A stretch of 64,000 nucleotides of DNA, taken from contig PYGV01000001.1 in NCBI GenBank assembly GCA_003022385.1, positions 36,649 through 100,648 on the forward strand, written 5' to 3'. The position numbers and the translations under genes were made by a program. This document shows positions 17,698-27,015 of this stretch, in pieces. This stretch comes from a filamentous cyanobacterium CCP3 (GTDB taxonomy: Bacteria; Cyanobacteriota; Cyanobacteriia; Phormidesmidales; Phormidesmidaceae). Every line of letters starts with the position of its first letter. Position 1 is the stretch's first letter. The notes under the pieces were generated by a model. It was not told where the DNA came from. It searched no databases and saw nothing but the letters and a program-made list of their open reading frames with translations.

Positions 17698-18582
17698 ATG
17701 CCCACCGATCAGCCGACCTGGAGCACCTGGCAAGACTTTAGGGCCGCCCAGCAGGAGCTGGTCTTAGCAGCAGGTACAGCTGCCCACATTCCAGTCACAA
17801 TTCGCTATATCGATTGGGGGGAGGCCCAGCTCGGCACCGTTTTACTGATGCACGGCATACCCACCTGGGGCTACCTCTACCACGCGGTGATTCCGCCGCT
17901 GGTGAAGGCTGGCTACCGCGTTTTGGTCCCCGATTTTTTGGGCCACGGCTGGTCAGATCGCCGCGATCGCTTTGATCGCTCCTTCCAAGACCAGGCCCGT
18001 ATGATTGTGGCCCTGCTGTCAGCGCTGGGCCTGGAGCAGGTGGATATGGTGGGCCACGATACGGGCGGTGCGGTAGCGCTAATTTTGGCGATCGAGCACC
18101 CGGCGGTGGTCAATCACCTGGTGATTACCAATGCGGTCTGCTACGACCGCTTTGACGACGACATGCTCGACTTTGGCCATCCGCTGCGGTGGAAGCCGCG
18201 CCCAGTTGCCGATCTAGTTGCCGCTCTGGAAGAAAGCCTGGCCGCTGGTCTGTCTAACCAGAGCCGACTTACCGCTGAGTTTCGCGCGGGCATTATTGCA
18301 CCCTGGGCCAGCGAAGAAGGCAAACTGAGCCTGCTGCGCAATGCCGCTGCCCTCAATGCCAATCAGACAATGGCGCTGGTCGATCGCCACGGCAACATCA
18401 CCGCTCGCACCCTGATTTTGTGGGGCATGGATGACCCCTGGCAGCGGGCAGAGGACGGCAGGCAGCTGGCCAGCGAGATTCCTGGTGCGGTATTTCAGCC
18501 CCTTGAGCAGGCCTCTCACTGGGTGCAGCAAGATGCCCCAGAGCGGTTTTCTCAAGCATTGCTAGAGTTTTTTGCTGACTAA
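17698..18582 (+). CDS. Alpha/beta hydrolase, haloalkane dehalogenase/epoxide hydrolase-like
   Basis: 294-residue soluble hydrolase. The oxyanion-hole region is LMHGIPTWGYLYH, and the nucleophile elbow is VGHDTGGAVAL, with Asp instead of Ser as nucleophile, which places it with haloalkane dehalogenases and epoxide hydrolases. A cap region follows at about 150-220. WGMDDPW lies at about 241-247, and the C-terminal catalytic His is in EQASHWVQQDAPE. It has its own short upstream gap of 82 bases after the permease gene. The true substrate is unknown; the assignment is to the superfamily branch. Confidence 0.88.
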   Translation: MPTDQPTWSTWQDFRAAQQELVLAAGTAAHIPVTIRYIDWGEAQLGTVLLMHGIPTWGYLYHAVIPPLVKAGYRVLVPDFLGHGWSDRRDRFDRSFQDQARMIVALLSALGLEQVDMVGHDTGGAVALILAIEHPAVVNHLVITNAVCYDRFDDDMLDFGHPLRWKPRPVADLVAALEESLAAGLSNQSRLTAEFRAGIIAPWASEEGKLSLLRNAAALNANQTMALVDRHGNITARTLILWGMDDPWQRAEDGRQLASEIPGAVFQPLEQASHWVQQDAPERFSQALLEFFAD

Positions 18583-18976
18583 AGAATGGGAATAGGCATT
18601 TCCGTCGGCTGTCCACGGTCAGGCAAGATGCCTGACCCACAAGAATTGCACCTTAAAAATCCACGTTCCTTACCTGCCCTGTTCCTTAGTCTTCTTGGAC
18701 TTCTTCCCTTTCCTGCCGTTCCTCTAAAAACAGCCTGGGCCAGCCTGAGAGCTACCGCCTTAGCCATTTTGTTGATAGCAACTTGTGAAACGTCAGCAAT
18801 CACAGCCGCCGCTACTGCCAGGAGAGAGATACGGCCCTAACGAAGGTCAGGACGAGGCTAGCCAGGCCTGAGCTAGAGTATGCTAACCAGCAAAACTCCA
18901 CTTCTGAATCGGGTGTAAAGTCTTGATTTGATGCAGATGGTAGGCTTAAGGGATATTTTTCTTCGGGGCCGATCTA
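18583..18976. other. 394-base intergenic region with dispersed hairpin repeat
   Basis: No convincing gene. It contains the perfect inverted repeat at 18617-18637. Small ORFs on both strands (18586-18840 plus, 18579-18803 minus) have Arg/Ala-rich, featureless products and are discounted. The FkbM gene begins at the right edge. Confidence 0.5.
18617..18637. repeat. Palindromic hairpin of a dispersed cyanobacterial type
   Basis: GGTCAGGCA and TGCCTGACC form a 9-base perfect stem around AGA, followed by CACAAGAA. Sequences of the form CAGGCA-AGA-TGCCTG followed by CCCACAAGAA are common as scattered intergenic hairpins in filamentous cyanobacteria, from memory rather than a search. No U-tract follows, so it is not scored as a terminator. 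Confidence 0.6.
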
Positions 18977-19792
18977 ATGCGCGTAGAAGCTTGCTGTCAG
19001 GCCCTGCTTGAGCACCTGCTGCCCGATCTCGACCCTCAGCGGCAGGGCCTTTGTATCGACGTCGGGGTGGGTACCTTTGCCTTTTACTGTGAGCTGTTTG
19101 CTCGGCTGGGGTTTGCCACCGTAGCGGTAGAACCCTGCCCCACCGATAAGCTGCGGGCCGTTTGCGGGCAGTACCCAATTCAGCTGATAGAGCAGTGTCT
19201 GTCTGACCAGGTGGGCACTCAAACTCTGCACATGGGCCAGTTTGCCAACCTGGCCAACAGCAACTTTAGCTCGCTGGCGGCTGACTGGTTTGGGGCGTCA
19301 ACCAGCACCCGCTCGGTGCCCACCCTAACGCTTGCCGCCCTGCTCAAGCAGGTAGCCGCTACCCGCATTACCGCTCTCAAGATCGATATTGAAGGGTGGG
19401 AGCCCGTGGTGATCCAGCAGCTGGCTGAGCTACCCTCCGAGCTGCTGCCCCAGGTGGTTATGTTTGAGTACGGTGGCGGCAGCAGCCGCGCTTTGGGACA
19501 AAAAGGCTGGTCACCCCGATTTTTTGAGGGTACTATGACCTGCCTGAAAACCTTACAGCAGCTGGGGTACGACTTCAGCGTTATGGTTGACTATGCCTCG
19601 GGCACGCAGGCCAAGGTGTTTGACCTGCAAGCCTTAGATTTGGCTCGCGATTCGCCTTTCTACGCCAATGGGGTCTATGGCAATATTCTCTGCTTCTATC
19701 GGCAGCGCTTTGCGATCGCAACCATTCACCGAATCTGTGCACCCTATGGCGGCGGCTTGGCCAACTGGTTTATCAGTCGGTTTGTGTCATAA
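18977..19792 (+). CDS. FkbM-family methyltransferase
   Basis: SAM-dependent methyltransferase of 271 residues. The SAM-binding loop is CIDVGVGTFAFYCELFARLG (about 27-46), and the acidic residue ending strand 2 is in VAVEPCP. The family-typical LKIDIEGWEP motif, at about residue 135, is the clearest FkbM marker. FkbM enzymes O-methylate sugars, polyketides or glycolipids; the acceptor here is unknown. The upstream gap has no operon partner, and it ends convergently 15 bases from the coiled-coil gene on the other strand. Confidence 0.9.
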   Translation: MRVEACCQALLEHLLPDLDPQRQGLCIDVGVGTFAFYCELFARLGFATVAVEPCPTDKLRAVCGQYPIQLIEQCLSDQVGTQTLHMGQFANLANSNFSSLAADWFGASTSTRSVPTLTLAALLKQVAATRITALKIDIEGWEPVVIQQLAELPSELLPQVVMFEYGGGSSRALGQKGWSPRFFEGTMTCLKTLQQLGYDFSVMVDYASGTQAKVFDLQALDLARDSPFYANGVYGNILCFYRQRFAIATIHRICAPYGGGLANWFISRFVS

Positions 19793-19807
19793 GAGCGTGC
19801 CCCAGAG

Positions 19808-20497
19808 CTATCGCCCCAGCCCGTCGGGAACCTGCTCGTTGTAGTAGTAGTTCCACAGGGAGGCCACCGGCTCTTCGGCTTCTGTACCGGTGCCAACTGG
19901 GCCGCCGCCAACCGGAGCATCGGCGGCGGCGACTAGAAAGGCATTGGGGTCTGCCTGGTAGGCGGCCAGCAACGCTTTTTCTTCAATTGACAGGTCAGGA
20001 GAGCTGTCTTGCTCCATTTCTAGAAAGGTGGTTTCGACCAGCTCCATTTGCTCTTCGGCGACGCTGAGTTCATGGTGGGTCTCACCGTTGAGCAGCTGCT
20101 CTAGCGGTTGCAGCTCGTCCACATGGCTAGAGAGAGCCCGCAACCGCTCTTCGTAGGTTTCAGTCAGCTGCTGCAGCTCCTGTCGGTGCTGGGCGGCCTG
20201 CTGGTCGAAGCGGGCCTGAAGCTCAGCTTTTTTGGCTTCTACGGCCTTGAGTCTGGCCTGATGGTCTTTGAGCGCCTTGAGCAAGGGCACGACCTGCCCT
20301 TTTAGGGTCATGTGATCGACGTCGAGCTGGTGAAACCGCTCAGATAGGCTGACGTAGGCGCGGCACAGGCGAGTGTAGCGCTCCACCATCTGATTGACGT
20401 GCTGAAAGTTTCTCACTGCCGTCTCCAGGCGATCGGTGGCCATAACAACATCCTGTCCGTAGGAGTGAAGTGAACTAGGGCGAAACTCCTTTGCCAA
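19808..20497 (-). CDS. Coiled-coil protein of unknown function
   Basis: 229 residues, dominated by a heptad-rich coiled coil at about 20-125, rich in Leu/Gln/Glu (LKALKDHQARLKAVEAKKAEL and onward). A Glu-rich segment follows, and then a Gly/Ala/Pro-rich tail ending WNYYYNEQVPDGLGR. No signal peptide, membrane segment or enzymatic motif is visible. A second ATG at 20443 (residue 19, MATDRLETAV) may be the true start, since the first 18 residues look unstructured. I do not recognise a characterised family. Confidence 0.7.
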   Translation of the reverse strand: MAKEFRPSSLHSYGQDVVMATDRLETAVRNFQHVNQMVERYTRLCRAYVSLSERFHQLDVDHMTLKGQVVPLLKALKDHQARLKAVEAKKAELQARFDQQAAQHRQELQQLTETYEERLRALSSHVDELQPLEQLLNGETHHELSVAEEQMELVETTFLEMEQDSSPDLSIEEKALLAAYQADPNAFLVAAADAPVGGGPVGTGTEAEEPVASLWNYYYNEQVPDGLGR

Positions 20498-20669
20498 GAT
20501 GGAAAAGGCCTCGCATTGTTAAGTAGACTCTTAACTACCACGGTTATCCCTAAAATTTCAAGCTACAGAAGATACATTGACGCCAAAAATTTAGGGACTT
20601 GACCGAGTTACTAAATATAGTTGCCCGAGCCAGTTGTTTTTCAGAAGCGGTTTTGGTTAATGTGTCAGA

Positions 20670-21128
20670 ATGATGGGGTTACTACAAGCCCATTTTTGCC
20701 CACCCACTGGCAGTGCTGTGCGTACTTACAAAAGCCAGAAGATCGACCAGAACGCTGATTATCCCTGCCCCTGTCGCCGGAACGGCTGCATCAAGCCCAT
20801 TACTCTGACCGAAGCCTTTGGCTGCGATCGCTGCCAGCAAATCTTTGTCGTGCAAGACGACGGCTACGTGATTGAACAGCTCTCCACCCACTACCCTTAC
20901 AAACGCATCTGGCGGTGGACGGGGCAGCAGTGGCGGCTCGATCGCTCCTCTCTGAGCGTCAGCTACCTGCCCCTGGTGGTGCTGGCGTCTTTTGGGGTCA
21001 TGGTATTCTTTTTGCTGCTGGCCACCTTACAAACCCCCGACGGGGCTCAGTCCATAGCACGGTTGTTGACCACCCTGGCGGTGTCGCTGGCGGTGGTGGG
21101 CATGTTCTGGCTAGCCTCACGGCGTTAG
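20670..21128 (+). CDS. Zinc-ribbon plus two-helix membrane protein, conserved in cyanobacteria
   Basis: 152-residue protein. Residues about 30-60 have the cysteine pattern CPCRRNGC...CDRCQQIF, a four-Cys zinc-ribbon-like motif, followed by VVQDDGYVIEQL. Two hydrophobic segments (about 97-117 and 130-149) anchor it in a membrane, ending WLASRR. The layout resembles unnamed conserved proteins of cyanobacteria. The start is uncertain: the first 20 residues look non-conserved. It ends 4 bases before proA and is probably co-transcribed with it. Function unknown. Confidence 0.7.
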   Translation: MMGLLQAHFCPPTGSAVRTYKSQKIDQNADYPCPCRRNGCIKPITLTEAFGCDRCQQIFVVQDDGYVIEQLSTHYPYKRIWRWTGQQWRLDRSSLSVSYLPLVVLASFGVMVFFLLLATLQTPDGAQSIARLLTTLAVSLAVVGMFWLASRR

Positions 21129-21132
21129 CACC

Positions 21133-22389
21133 ATGGTAGAACTAGCCACCCAGGCAGACTTCAGCGCTGCAGTCGAGCAGGTGCGTCAGGCCAGCCACGT
21201 TCTGGCGGCGGCTGGGGCAGAAACCCAGAGCCGTTTGCTTGAGGCCGTGGCCGATGCCCTTGAGGCCAGCCTCGACGACATTCTCGAAGCCAACACCCTT
21301 GACCTGGAGGCCAGCCTCGATATGGCCGTGCCCGAGCGGGTGCTGGACTGGCTCAAGCTCACCCCCGAGCGGCTGCAAACCGCCGCCAAAATTTTGCGGC
21401 GCCTGGCCTACCTCGGCGACCCGCGCGGGCTATTGCACCCTGCTCCCAGCCGCTTGAGCAAGGCTGTGGCCGGCTACGGCCAGGTCGTGCCCCTGGGCGT
21501 GGTGGCGCTGGTCTATGAAGCGTTTCCAGAACTGGCGGCGATCGCGGCGGGGCTGAGCCTGCGCACAGGTAACGGCCTCATTCTCAAGGGCAGCAATGAA
21601 GCTGGCCAGACTAACCAGGTGATTTTGCAGGCCCTACACCAGGCGATCGATCAGGTGGGTCTGCCCCAGCACTGCATTTTCTCCCTCACCGAGGAGCAGG
21701 GCGATGTCGCTCGCTCGTGGCTGCTGCAAGATCCTGGTGTCGATTTAATTATCCCCTACGGACGACCGGGGCTGGTGCAGCAGGTCGTCCGCCAGGCCGG
21801 GGTGCCGGTGCTGCCTACGGCCATGGGCAACTGCTATCTCTACTGGTCGGCCTCGGGCCAGCTCGACACCGTGACCCACATGATTTTAGACAGCCATCGG
21901 GGCGAGCCCGACGCCGTCAACGCGATCGAAAAGGTGCTAGTGCACCGGGGCTGTAGCCCCTCGGCCCTGGCGCAACTCTGTCACACCCTGTGGGATCAAG
22001 ACTTTGAGGTGCTGGCTGACGAGGCCCTACTGGCCGATCTCCCCAACGTTAAACCAGCAACCGCCGCCGACTGGAGCCGCCCCTATTTAAGCAAAACCGT
22101 GGCCTTTGGCCTGGTTGAGAATGTTCAAACCGCCGCCGCTCTAATCAATCGCCACAGCAGCGGTCACGCCAACGCCATTGCCACCGAAGCCTACGCCGAG
22201 GGCAGCCGTTTTACTCAGCTAGCCACCAGTGCGGTAGTCTACGTCAACACCTCGCCTCGCTTTGTGCGCAACCCGGCCCAGGCCGCCGCGATCGCCCTCG
22301 GTATGACAGCCCAACGAGGCCGCTGTAGCGGGTTTGTTGGCCTAAGTGCTCTACTCACTACCAAGCATATTTTGCAGGGTCTGGAGTAG
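21133..22389 (+). CDS. proA: Gamma-glutamyl phosphate reductase (glutamate-5-semialdehyde dehydrogenase)
   Basis: Second step of proline synthesis: NADPH-dependent reduction of gamma-glutamyl phosphate to glutamate 5-semialdehyde. Full length at 418 residues. Visible family features: VPLGVVALVYEAFPE, the cofactor-pocket GNGLILKGSNEA, LIIPYGRPGLVQ, and in the C-terminal half TEAYAEGSRFTQLATSAVVYVN with the QRGRCSGFVGL ending. The catalytic Cys is expected in the HRGCSPSAL segment (in E. coli-type enzymes it sits in a VHxG-xA region); only one Cys candidate is present there. It directly follows the zinc-ribbon gene. Confidence 0.96.
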   Translation: MVELATQADFSAAVEQVRQASHVLAAAGAETQSRLLEAVADALEASLDDILEANTLDLEASLDMAVPERVLDWLKLTPERLQTAAKILRRLAYLGDPRGLLHPAPSRLSKAVAGYGQVVPLGVVALVYEAFPELAAIAAGLSLRTGNGLILKGSNEAGQTNQVILQALHQAIDQVGLPQHCIFSLTEEQGDVARSWLLQDPGVDLIIPYGRPGLVQQVVRQAGVPVLPTAMGNCYLYWSASGQLDTVTHMILDSHRGEPDAVNAIEKVLVHRGCSPSALAQLCHTLWDQDFEVLADEALLADLPNVKPATAADWSRPYLSKTVAFGLVENVQTAAALINRHSSGHANAIATEAYAEGSRFTQLATSAVVYVNTSPRFVRNPAQAAAIALGMTAQRGRCSGFVGLSALLTTKHILQGLE

Positions 22390-22458
22390 CTGGGGGTTGA
22401 TAGCCAAGCCGGGGTAATCAGCTGACGAAACGTGCTCAGATGCTCGCTGCCCAAGCAC

Positions 22459-23589
22459 CTACAACTTTAACCGCAAAGCATTAATTTCATCGGCAATGTA
22501 CTTGCCAACAACTCGCCCACAGCATTTAGTTTCCCACCAGTCTAACGTCTGCTGATGGATCGACTGCAGCAGCATTGGGTTATTGAGCAGCTTGGTTAAT
22601 ACTGGCCCTAAATTTTGCCAACTGCCAATTTGAATGATCGGGGCACCGTTATAAAACCAGCGCGACGGCAGCGATTCTGCGATGATGACACAGCCGTAGC
22701 GCATGGCCTCAAACAGTCTATAGGTTTCCAGGGTAGTTCCTCTGGGAGCCAGGCAAATTTTGGCATTCATCAAGTTTTGGCTGTAGGTGTTTTCTGGGGT
22801 GTAATTGAACCCAGCAAAGCCGTCAACCAGGGCCAAATGAACCTGAAACTGAGGATTTTTGTCCTTAAACTGTTTCAAGTTGGCAACCATTTCCTCCCGT
22901 GACTGGGCTTTTGGTGTTTTAGACCAGTACCGTAGTGACCAGACGGGATACTGATGCTGAACAACGCTACCGTCAAAAAACACATCGCAAGTCCGGTCTT
23001 GCATGGGTTCGATAGGTAGGTCCTTAGAATTCAAATAGCCTGGTGGAATATCATAGATAGGAATTATTTTGCTTTTCCCCAAAAGCAATGACTTAATTTT
23101 TTTGAGCCTATAGCGGGTTTTTTTGGCAAAGCGATGAGCAAAATTTTTGGCCGACTGTCCCAGCAATAAGAATTTCAAGTAGGATGGTTTTAAGAGGGGG
23201 CGATAAAGATTTAGCTGTTCGCGAATTTGACGAGTGCCATAGCACTTAAACACCCCGCCGACTTTATCAATGTAGTCTGGAATTCGATAAAACTCATCAC
23301 CCAGTATTAGAACAAAGACGTTTTCACCATAGGAAGGCATTTCCTTCATCTCAATCATGGTGACGTAAAAAATTAACCCCTGGTTAGGTAAAGCGCGATC
23401 GACGGCCTGGAGCACTTGACCAAAGTAGCCAACAAAGCCACAGCCATCTGGCTCAGGCTCGTAAATATCCCAAGCTATCAGCTTTTTATCAATATAGATG
23501 TAAAACTGATTCGCACTCGAGGCAAGTAAATAGTCAAACCCTGTGGTTGACGCTTCAGCAATAGGTTGAAGAAGGGGGTTTCTCAACAT
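22459..23589 (-). CDS. Exostosin-like (GT47-type) glycosyltransferase-like protein
   Basis: 376-residue protein. The C-terminal half has the exostosin-family signature: AKICLAPRGTTLETYRLFEA, then MRYGCVIIAESLPSRWFYNG, then GSWQNLGPVLTKLLNNPMLLQ, which in GT47 enzymes forms the nucleotide-sugar site. The N-terminal half is family-specific, with a basic stretch RFAKKTRYRLKKIKSLLLGK at about 156-175. Base composition is noticeably more AT-rich than its neighbours, and it is flanked by 0.8 kb of non-coding AT-rich DNA, which suggests later acquisition or weak constraint. A role in surface polysaccharide synthesis is inferred. Confidence 0.75.
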   Translation of the reverse strand: MLRNPLLQPIAEASTTGFDYLLASSANQFYIYIDKKLIAWDIYEPEPDGCGFVGYFGQVLQAVDRALPNQGLIFYVTMIEMKEMPSYGENVFVLILGDEFYRIPDYIDKVGGVFKCYGTRQIREQLNLYRPLLKPSYLKFLLLGQSAKNFAHRFAKKTRYRLKKIKSLLLGKSKIIPIYDIPPGYLNSKDLPIEPMQDRTCDVFFDGSVVQHQYPVWSLRYWSKTPKAQSREEMVANLKQFKDKNPQFQVHLALVDGFAGFNYTPENTYSQNLMNAKICLAPRGTTLETYRLFEAMRYGCVIIAESLPSRWFYNGAPIIQIGSWQNLGPVLTKLLNNPMLLQSIHQQTLDWWETKCCGRVVGKYIADEINALRLKL

Positions 23590-24420
23590 GGCTTTGCCTA
23601 AAACTTTATGCAGCGAACGCGATTCTTTAATGTTTTGAGCTGAAACTTGAGAAAAAGCTGAGCAGTTATCTGAATCTCATCTGCATCTATTCCATTTGAC
23701 AGGGCTTCTGCAATTGAGGACGCTTAAAAATATATGACTTTGAATCAGGACCAGTCGAATCTGCTGCTACGTAGTCATTCACCTGCTATTTTTAATGAGC
23801 CTATTACTTTTTCAATCCTTTTCTAAGTATGGAGTCATTCTTTTAGAAACCTGAGAGTTGAATCCGAGCTTAGATGAATCTTTAGGCAAGTTTCGATTTC
23901 TTGGCATAGGGTTGGGATATGAATATGCACACCCCTAGCATCCCAATTCTTTAGAATTTAGGATTCAAAATTTCTGGGCTGGCCAGCGTTTTGGGCAAAA
24001 CCCAGTTAAAAGCCCAACTTATATTTTTAGGACTAAGCCGGGCTCTTGAAAAGTATCAACAGATTGCCGTTTAGGTAGCAGACTACACCTGATTAACTTA
24101 AGCTGAACTTAAACTTGGATTCTGGAATCCTATACCCATGCAAAACTATTCATAACGTTTTTGCGCTTAACTTCTTGATCCTATTAATCAACTTTATTGT
24201 TTTATTAAATTGCTGTGAACTTATTTGCTGTTGCTAAAAAAGGGGCACCTCACTTTTGCAAGTCTATTCCCTTATTCCTCAACCTTTTCTTCCTGAGAAA
24301 GTAGGGAAGACGGAGCCAAATACTCTCTTCCCAAGGACGAGGGACTTTGAGAGTAGACGCAGAGCGGCTTTTTTTGAGTGGGTTGCACAACTGGGAACCC
24401 TAAAACGTCACCGTCAAAAC
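23590..24420. other. 831-base AT-rich non-coding region
   Basis: No ORF of note in either strand. The sequence is AT-rich throughout, without HIP1 sites, unlike the rest of the window. The right part holds a GC-richer stretch (about 24300-24380) ending in a T-run of seven after GAGCGGC, and the motif GTTGCACAACTGGGAACCC at about 24382-24400. This could be decayed mobile or genic DNA; nothing is recognisable. Confidence 0.6.
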
Positions 24421-24945
24421 CTAGGAGTGCGTTAATCGCGGTGGGGGGCATTGGCTAGGGGGCATCGTTCGCTCCAGACGATCAATCGCCCGCTGACCGC
24501 CAAATCGGGCGGCAATGATGTCGTCGTAGGTGTCGGCGATGGTGACGACCGAGAGAATGCAGGTCTGTAGCTCCATCAAATCCATGTTTTCGCCGCCGAG
24601 CACGCTTTCGGCAAACAGCACCTGGTTGGCGTCGTCGAGATGAAATGCACCAAACCGCATGCGCCGATTTTCGGTGAGCAAAAAATGCATCAGCTCGTCG
24701 TCAATGTTGCTGCCAATGGTGACGCAGCTGGTGGCTCGCACCGTGGCTAAATCCGCTGTTTCCCAGGGGTGCACCTCCCAGGGCAGCACCTCAATTTCGA
24801 CCAGAGTAGACCCGTACAAAATGTCGATCTGGGGAATGTCGGGGTAGGTTCGCAGGCTGTTTTTGAACAAGGCCGCGGTTTGCAGGTAGTCGGCGACCTT
24901 GGTGTAGGTGAGGGCCTGAACGTTGCTGGCGAAGGAGAGGGGCAT
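24421..24945 (-). CDS. YbjN-like (type III secretion chaperone-like fold) protein
   Basis: 174-residue soluble protein. The pattern of a short helix, then strands (IDILYGSTLVEIEVLPWE), ATVRATSCVTIGSNIDDELMHFLL, RFGAFHLDDANQVLFAESVLGG and helix LMELQTCILSVVTIADTYDDIIAARFGG matches the YbjN / SycE-like fold common in cyanobacteria. In other bacteria YbjN proteins influence motility and stress, but no activity is established. It lies downstream of devA on the same strand, separated by 121 bases that include the TTTTGGATTT and GGGCAGCGCCC repeats, so linkage to the exporter is uncertain. Confidence 0.65.
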   Translation of the reverse strand: MPLSFASNVQALTYTKVADYLQTAALFKNSLRTYPDIPQIDILYGSTLVEIEVLPWEVHPWETADLATVRATSCVTIGSNIDDELMHFLLTENRRMRFGAFHLDDANQVLFAESVLGGENMDLMELQTCILSVVTIADTYDDIIAARFGGQRAIDRLERTMPPSQCPPPRLTHS

Positions 24946-25066
24946 GGGGGATTTTGGATTTCGGATTTGCGATTTTGGCTAGGGAGAACTAGAACTGAAC
25001 GGCTTTGTAGGATGGGCAGCGCCCACCATTGCCTCTAGGCGGAGCAACCAGCTTTCGGTCAGATTC

Positions 25067-25846
25067 CTACATGATGAACATTTTTTGATCGAGGGATTTG
25101 GGGGCGTGGGAGTCGACGAACTGCTGGGGGCTTTCGTCGGACTCTAGCCGCCCGTCAACCAGATTAATGATGCGATCGGCCACGTCGAGAATGCGGTTGT
25201 CGTGGGTGACCATGAGAATGGTGCAGCCTTTTTCTTGGGCCAGGTGCTGCATCAGGGTGACAACGTCGCGGCCCGATTGTTTATCGAGGGCGGCGGTGGG
25301 CTCGTCAGCCAGAATCAGCTGGGGCTGGTTGACCAGGGCGCGGGCGATCGCCACCCGCTGCTTTTGCCCACCGCTTAGGGCCGCTGGCTTGTAGTCGGCC
25401 CGCTCGGCCAGCCCTACCTGGCTGAGAATATCGACCGCCTGCTGACGCTTGCCGCGAAAGTTGCCGGTGAGCTCCACGGCCATCTCTACGTTTTGGGCCG
25501 CCGTCAGTGACTCAAACAGGTTGTGGGCCTGAAAGATGAATCCGATGTTGCGACGAATTTCGACCAGCTGGCGGTTGCCCAGGCCGACCAGCTCTTGCCC
25601 CATCACCCGCAAGCTGCCATCGGTGGCCGATCGCAGCGCCCCAATCAGCGTCAGCAGAGTGGTTTTGCCCGAGCCAGAGGGGCCGGTCATAATCACGATC
25701 TGGCCAGGGTGTAGATCGAGGCTGATGTCGTAGAGCACCTGCTTGCGCAGGTCGCCTTTGCCAAAGAAATAGTTGAGGTTGCGCACCTGAATAGACGCCT
25801 CAGCGGCGACAGGGGGCGAACTCGGGGTCGTGGATGGTGCTGTCAT
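25067..25846 (-). CDS. devA: DevA-family ABC exporter ATP-binding subunit
   Basis: ATPase of a DevBCA-type exporter. Walker A is GPSGSGKTT (about residues 54-62), the ABC signature is LSGGQKQRVAIARAL (about 151-165), and Walker B is LILADEPTAALD. The Q-loop and an H-loop in LMVTHDNRI are also present. The HlyD/MacAB-like system pumps glycolipids or other substrates via a TolC-type outer-membrane protein; Anabaena DevBCA exports heterocyst glycolipids. The start ATG overlaps the end of the upstream permease gene by four bases, so translation is coupled. It is the last gene of the four-gene operon. Confidence 0.93.
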   Translation of the reverse strand: MTAPSTTPSSPPVAAEASIQVRNLNYFFGKGDLRKQVLYDISLDLHPGQIVIMTGPSGSGKTTLLTLIGALRSATDGSLRVMGQELVGLGNRQLVEIRRNIGFIFQAHNLFESLTAAQNVEMAVELTGNFRGKRQQAVDILSQVGLAERADYKPAALSGGQKQRVAIARALVNQPQLILADEPTAALDKQSGRDVVTLMQHLAQEKGCTILMVTHDNRILDVADRIINLVDGRLESDESPQQFVDSHAPKSLDQKMFIM

Positions 25847-27015
25847 AGCCCAAATACCTCGGCTGGGTCAGTGCGCTGCACCTTGCGTACCGCAATGGCA
25901 CCGGAAATCAGGCACATGATAAACGTCATGATGTAAATATTAACGACTCGCTGTAGAGTCATCTGAAACAGCAGCCCGGTGACGGCGGCTCCCAGGTTGT
26001 AGAACAGGTTGCTGATAAGTAAACCAGGGATGAATCCCAGCACCGACAAAATCACCGCTTCTTGAATTACCACCCCGAATAGGTAGGCGTTGTCGTAGCC
26101 GATCGCCTTCAGGGTGGCGTACTCCGACCAGTGGTCGGCCACGTCAGTATAGAGAATTTGGTAGACCAAAATAATGCCGACCACAAAGCCCATCGTGGTA
26201 AGCAGCGAGAAGACAAACCCAATGTTGGTGTTTTCTTCCCAGTAGGTGCGCTCGCGGGCGATAAACCCCTCTGGGCCGTTCATGGGCAGTACCAGCACAT
26301 CCTGGGGCAGGCCGTCGCGCAATGCGCTTACCAGTCTGTCAACCTCGGTGCCGGGGGCAAGTTCGAGCAGGCCAATGTCGGCGGTGGCAAAGCTGCGTTC
26401 CTCTTCTTCAGGGCCGCGATTGGCAAAAAAGCGCAGAAAGTTTTGATCGCTCATGATCAAGTTGCCGTTGCCCGAGGCAAAGTCGGTGCCCAGACTAAAG
26501 GTGCCCACAACCCGAATTTCGCGATCGGCCAGCTCGGTAATCACCCCCGTCTCGCGGGGGCCGACCTCAGCGCGCGATCGCTCGTCGATCAGGGCCGTGT
26601 TGGGCAGCCGCAGATCCTGCTGTCGGGCCAGCACCTCGGGCATGGGCAGCACCGGATCGGAGGGGTTATAGGCAATTACCCGCACGGGGCGAGTTTTGCG
26701 GGTGTCGGGGTTTTTCCAGCGGGCATCGCTGATGTAAATGGCGTAGGCCCCCTCCACGCCGTCAAAGGCCTGAGCCTGGTACAGACGGCGGCGGGCAAAG
26801 GCGCGCGGCACAAACATGTTCTCCTTCAGCCGGTTGATAATCACAACGTCACCGTTGAGCCGACTGAGCAGCTGCGTCTGGCTGTCGTAGAGGGCGTTTT
26901 TGAAGCCGGTGAACAAAAACATTAGCAGCACTGCGAAGGCCACCCCGGCCATAGAGGTGAGGAACTTCTTGCGATCGTGAGTCAGATTGAGCAGAGCGAG
27001 GGGAGTGCGACGCAT
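25843..27015 (-). CDS. devC: DevC-family ABC exporter permease (second copy)
   Basis: FtsX-like inner-membrane permease. I place the start at the ATG at 27015 (MRRTPLALLNLTHDRKKFL), because the 49 upstream residues are repetitive and non-conserved. That gives 390 residues. It has one N-terminal membrane helix (SMAGVAFAVLLMFLFTGF), a large periplasmic domain (about 45-275), and three C-terminal helices with the DevC-typical ILYTDVADHWSEYATLKAIGY between them, ending in VRKVQRTDPAEVFGL. It is clearly a paralogue of the neighbouring DevC but diverged along the whole length, so not a recent duplication. It couples to devA by a 4-base overlap. Confidence 0.92.
   Translation of the reverse strand: MRRTPLALLNLTHDRKKFLTSMAGVAFAVLLMFLFTGFKNALYDSQTQLLSRLNGDVVIINRLKENMFVPRAFARRRLYQAQAFDGVEGAYAIYISDARWKNPDTRKTRPVRVIAYNPSDPVLPMPEVLARQQDLRLPNTALIDERSRAEVGPRETGVITELADREIRVVGTFSLGTDFASGNGNLIMSDQNFLRFFANRGPEEEERSFATADIGLLELAPGTEVDRLVSALRDGLPQDVLVLPMNGPEGFIARERTYWEENTNIGFVFSLLTTMGFVVGIILVYQILYTDVADHWSEYATLKAIGYDNAYLFGVVIQEAVILSVLGFIPGLLISNLFYNLGAAVTGLLFQMTLQRVVNIYIMTFIMCLISGAIAVRKVQRTDPAEVFGL

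Noticed and set aside
18579..18803. 74-residue minus-strand ORF near 18.6 kb
   Set aside because: Passes through a dispersed hairpin repeat, composition is biased, and no homologous family is recognised.
23590..24420. Possible CRISPR array or small RNA cluster in the AT-rich gap
   Set aside because: No regularly spaced repeats are visible; short A/T runs only.
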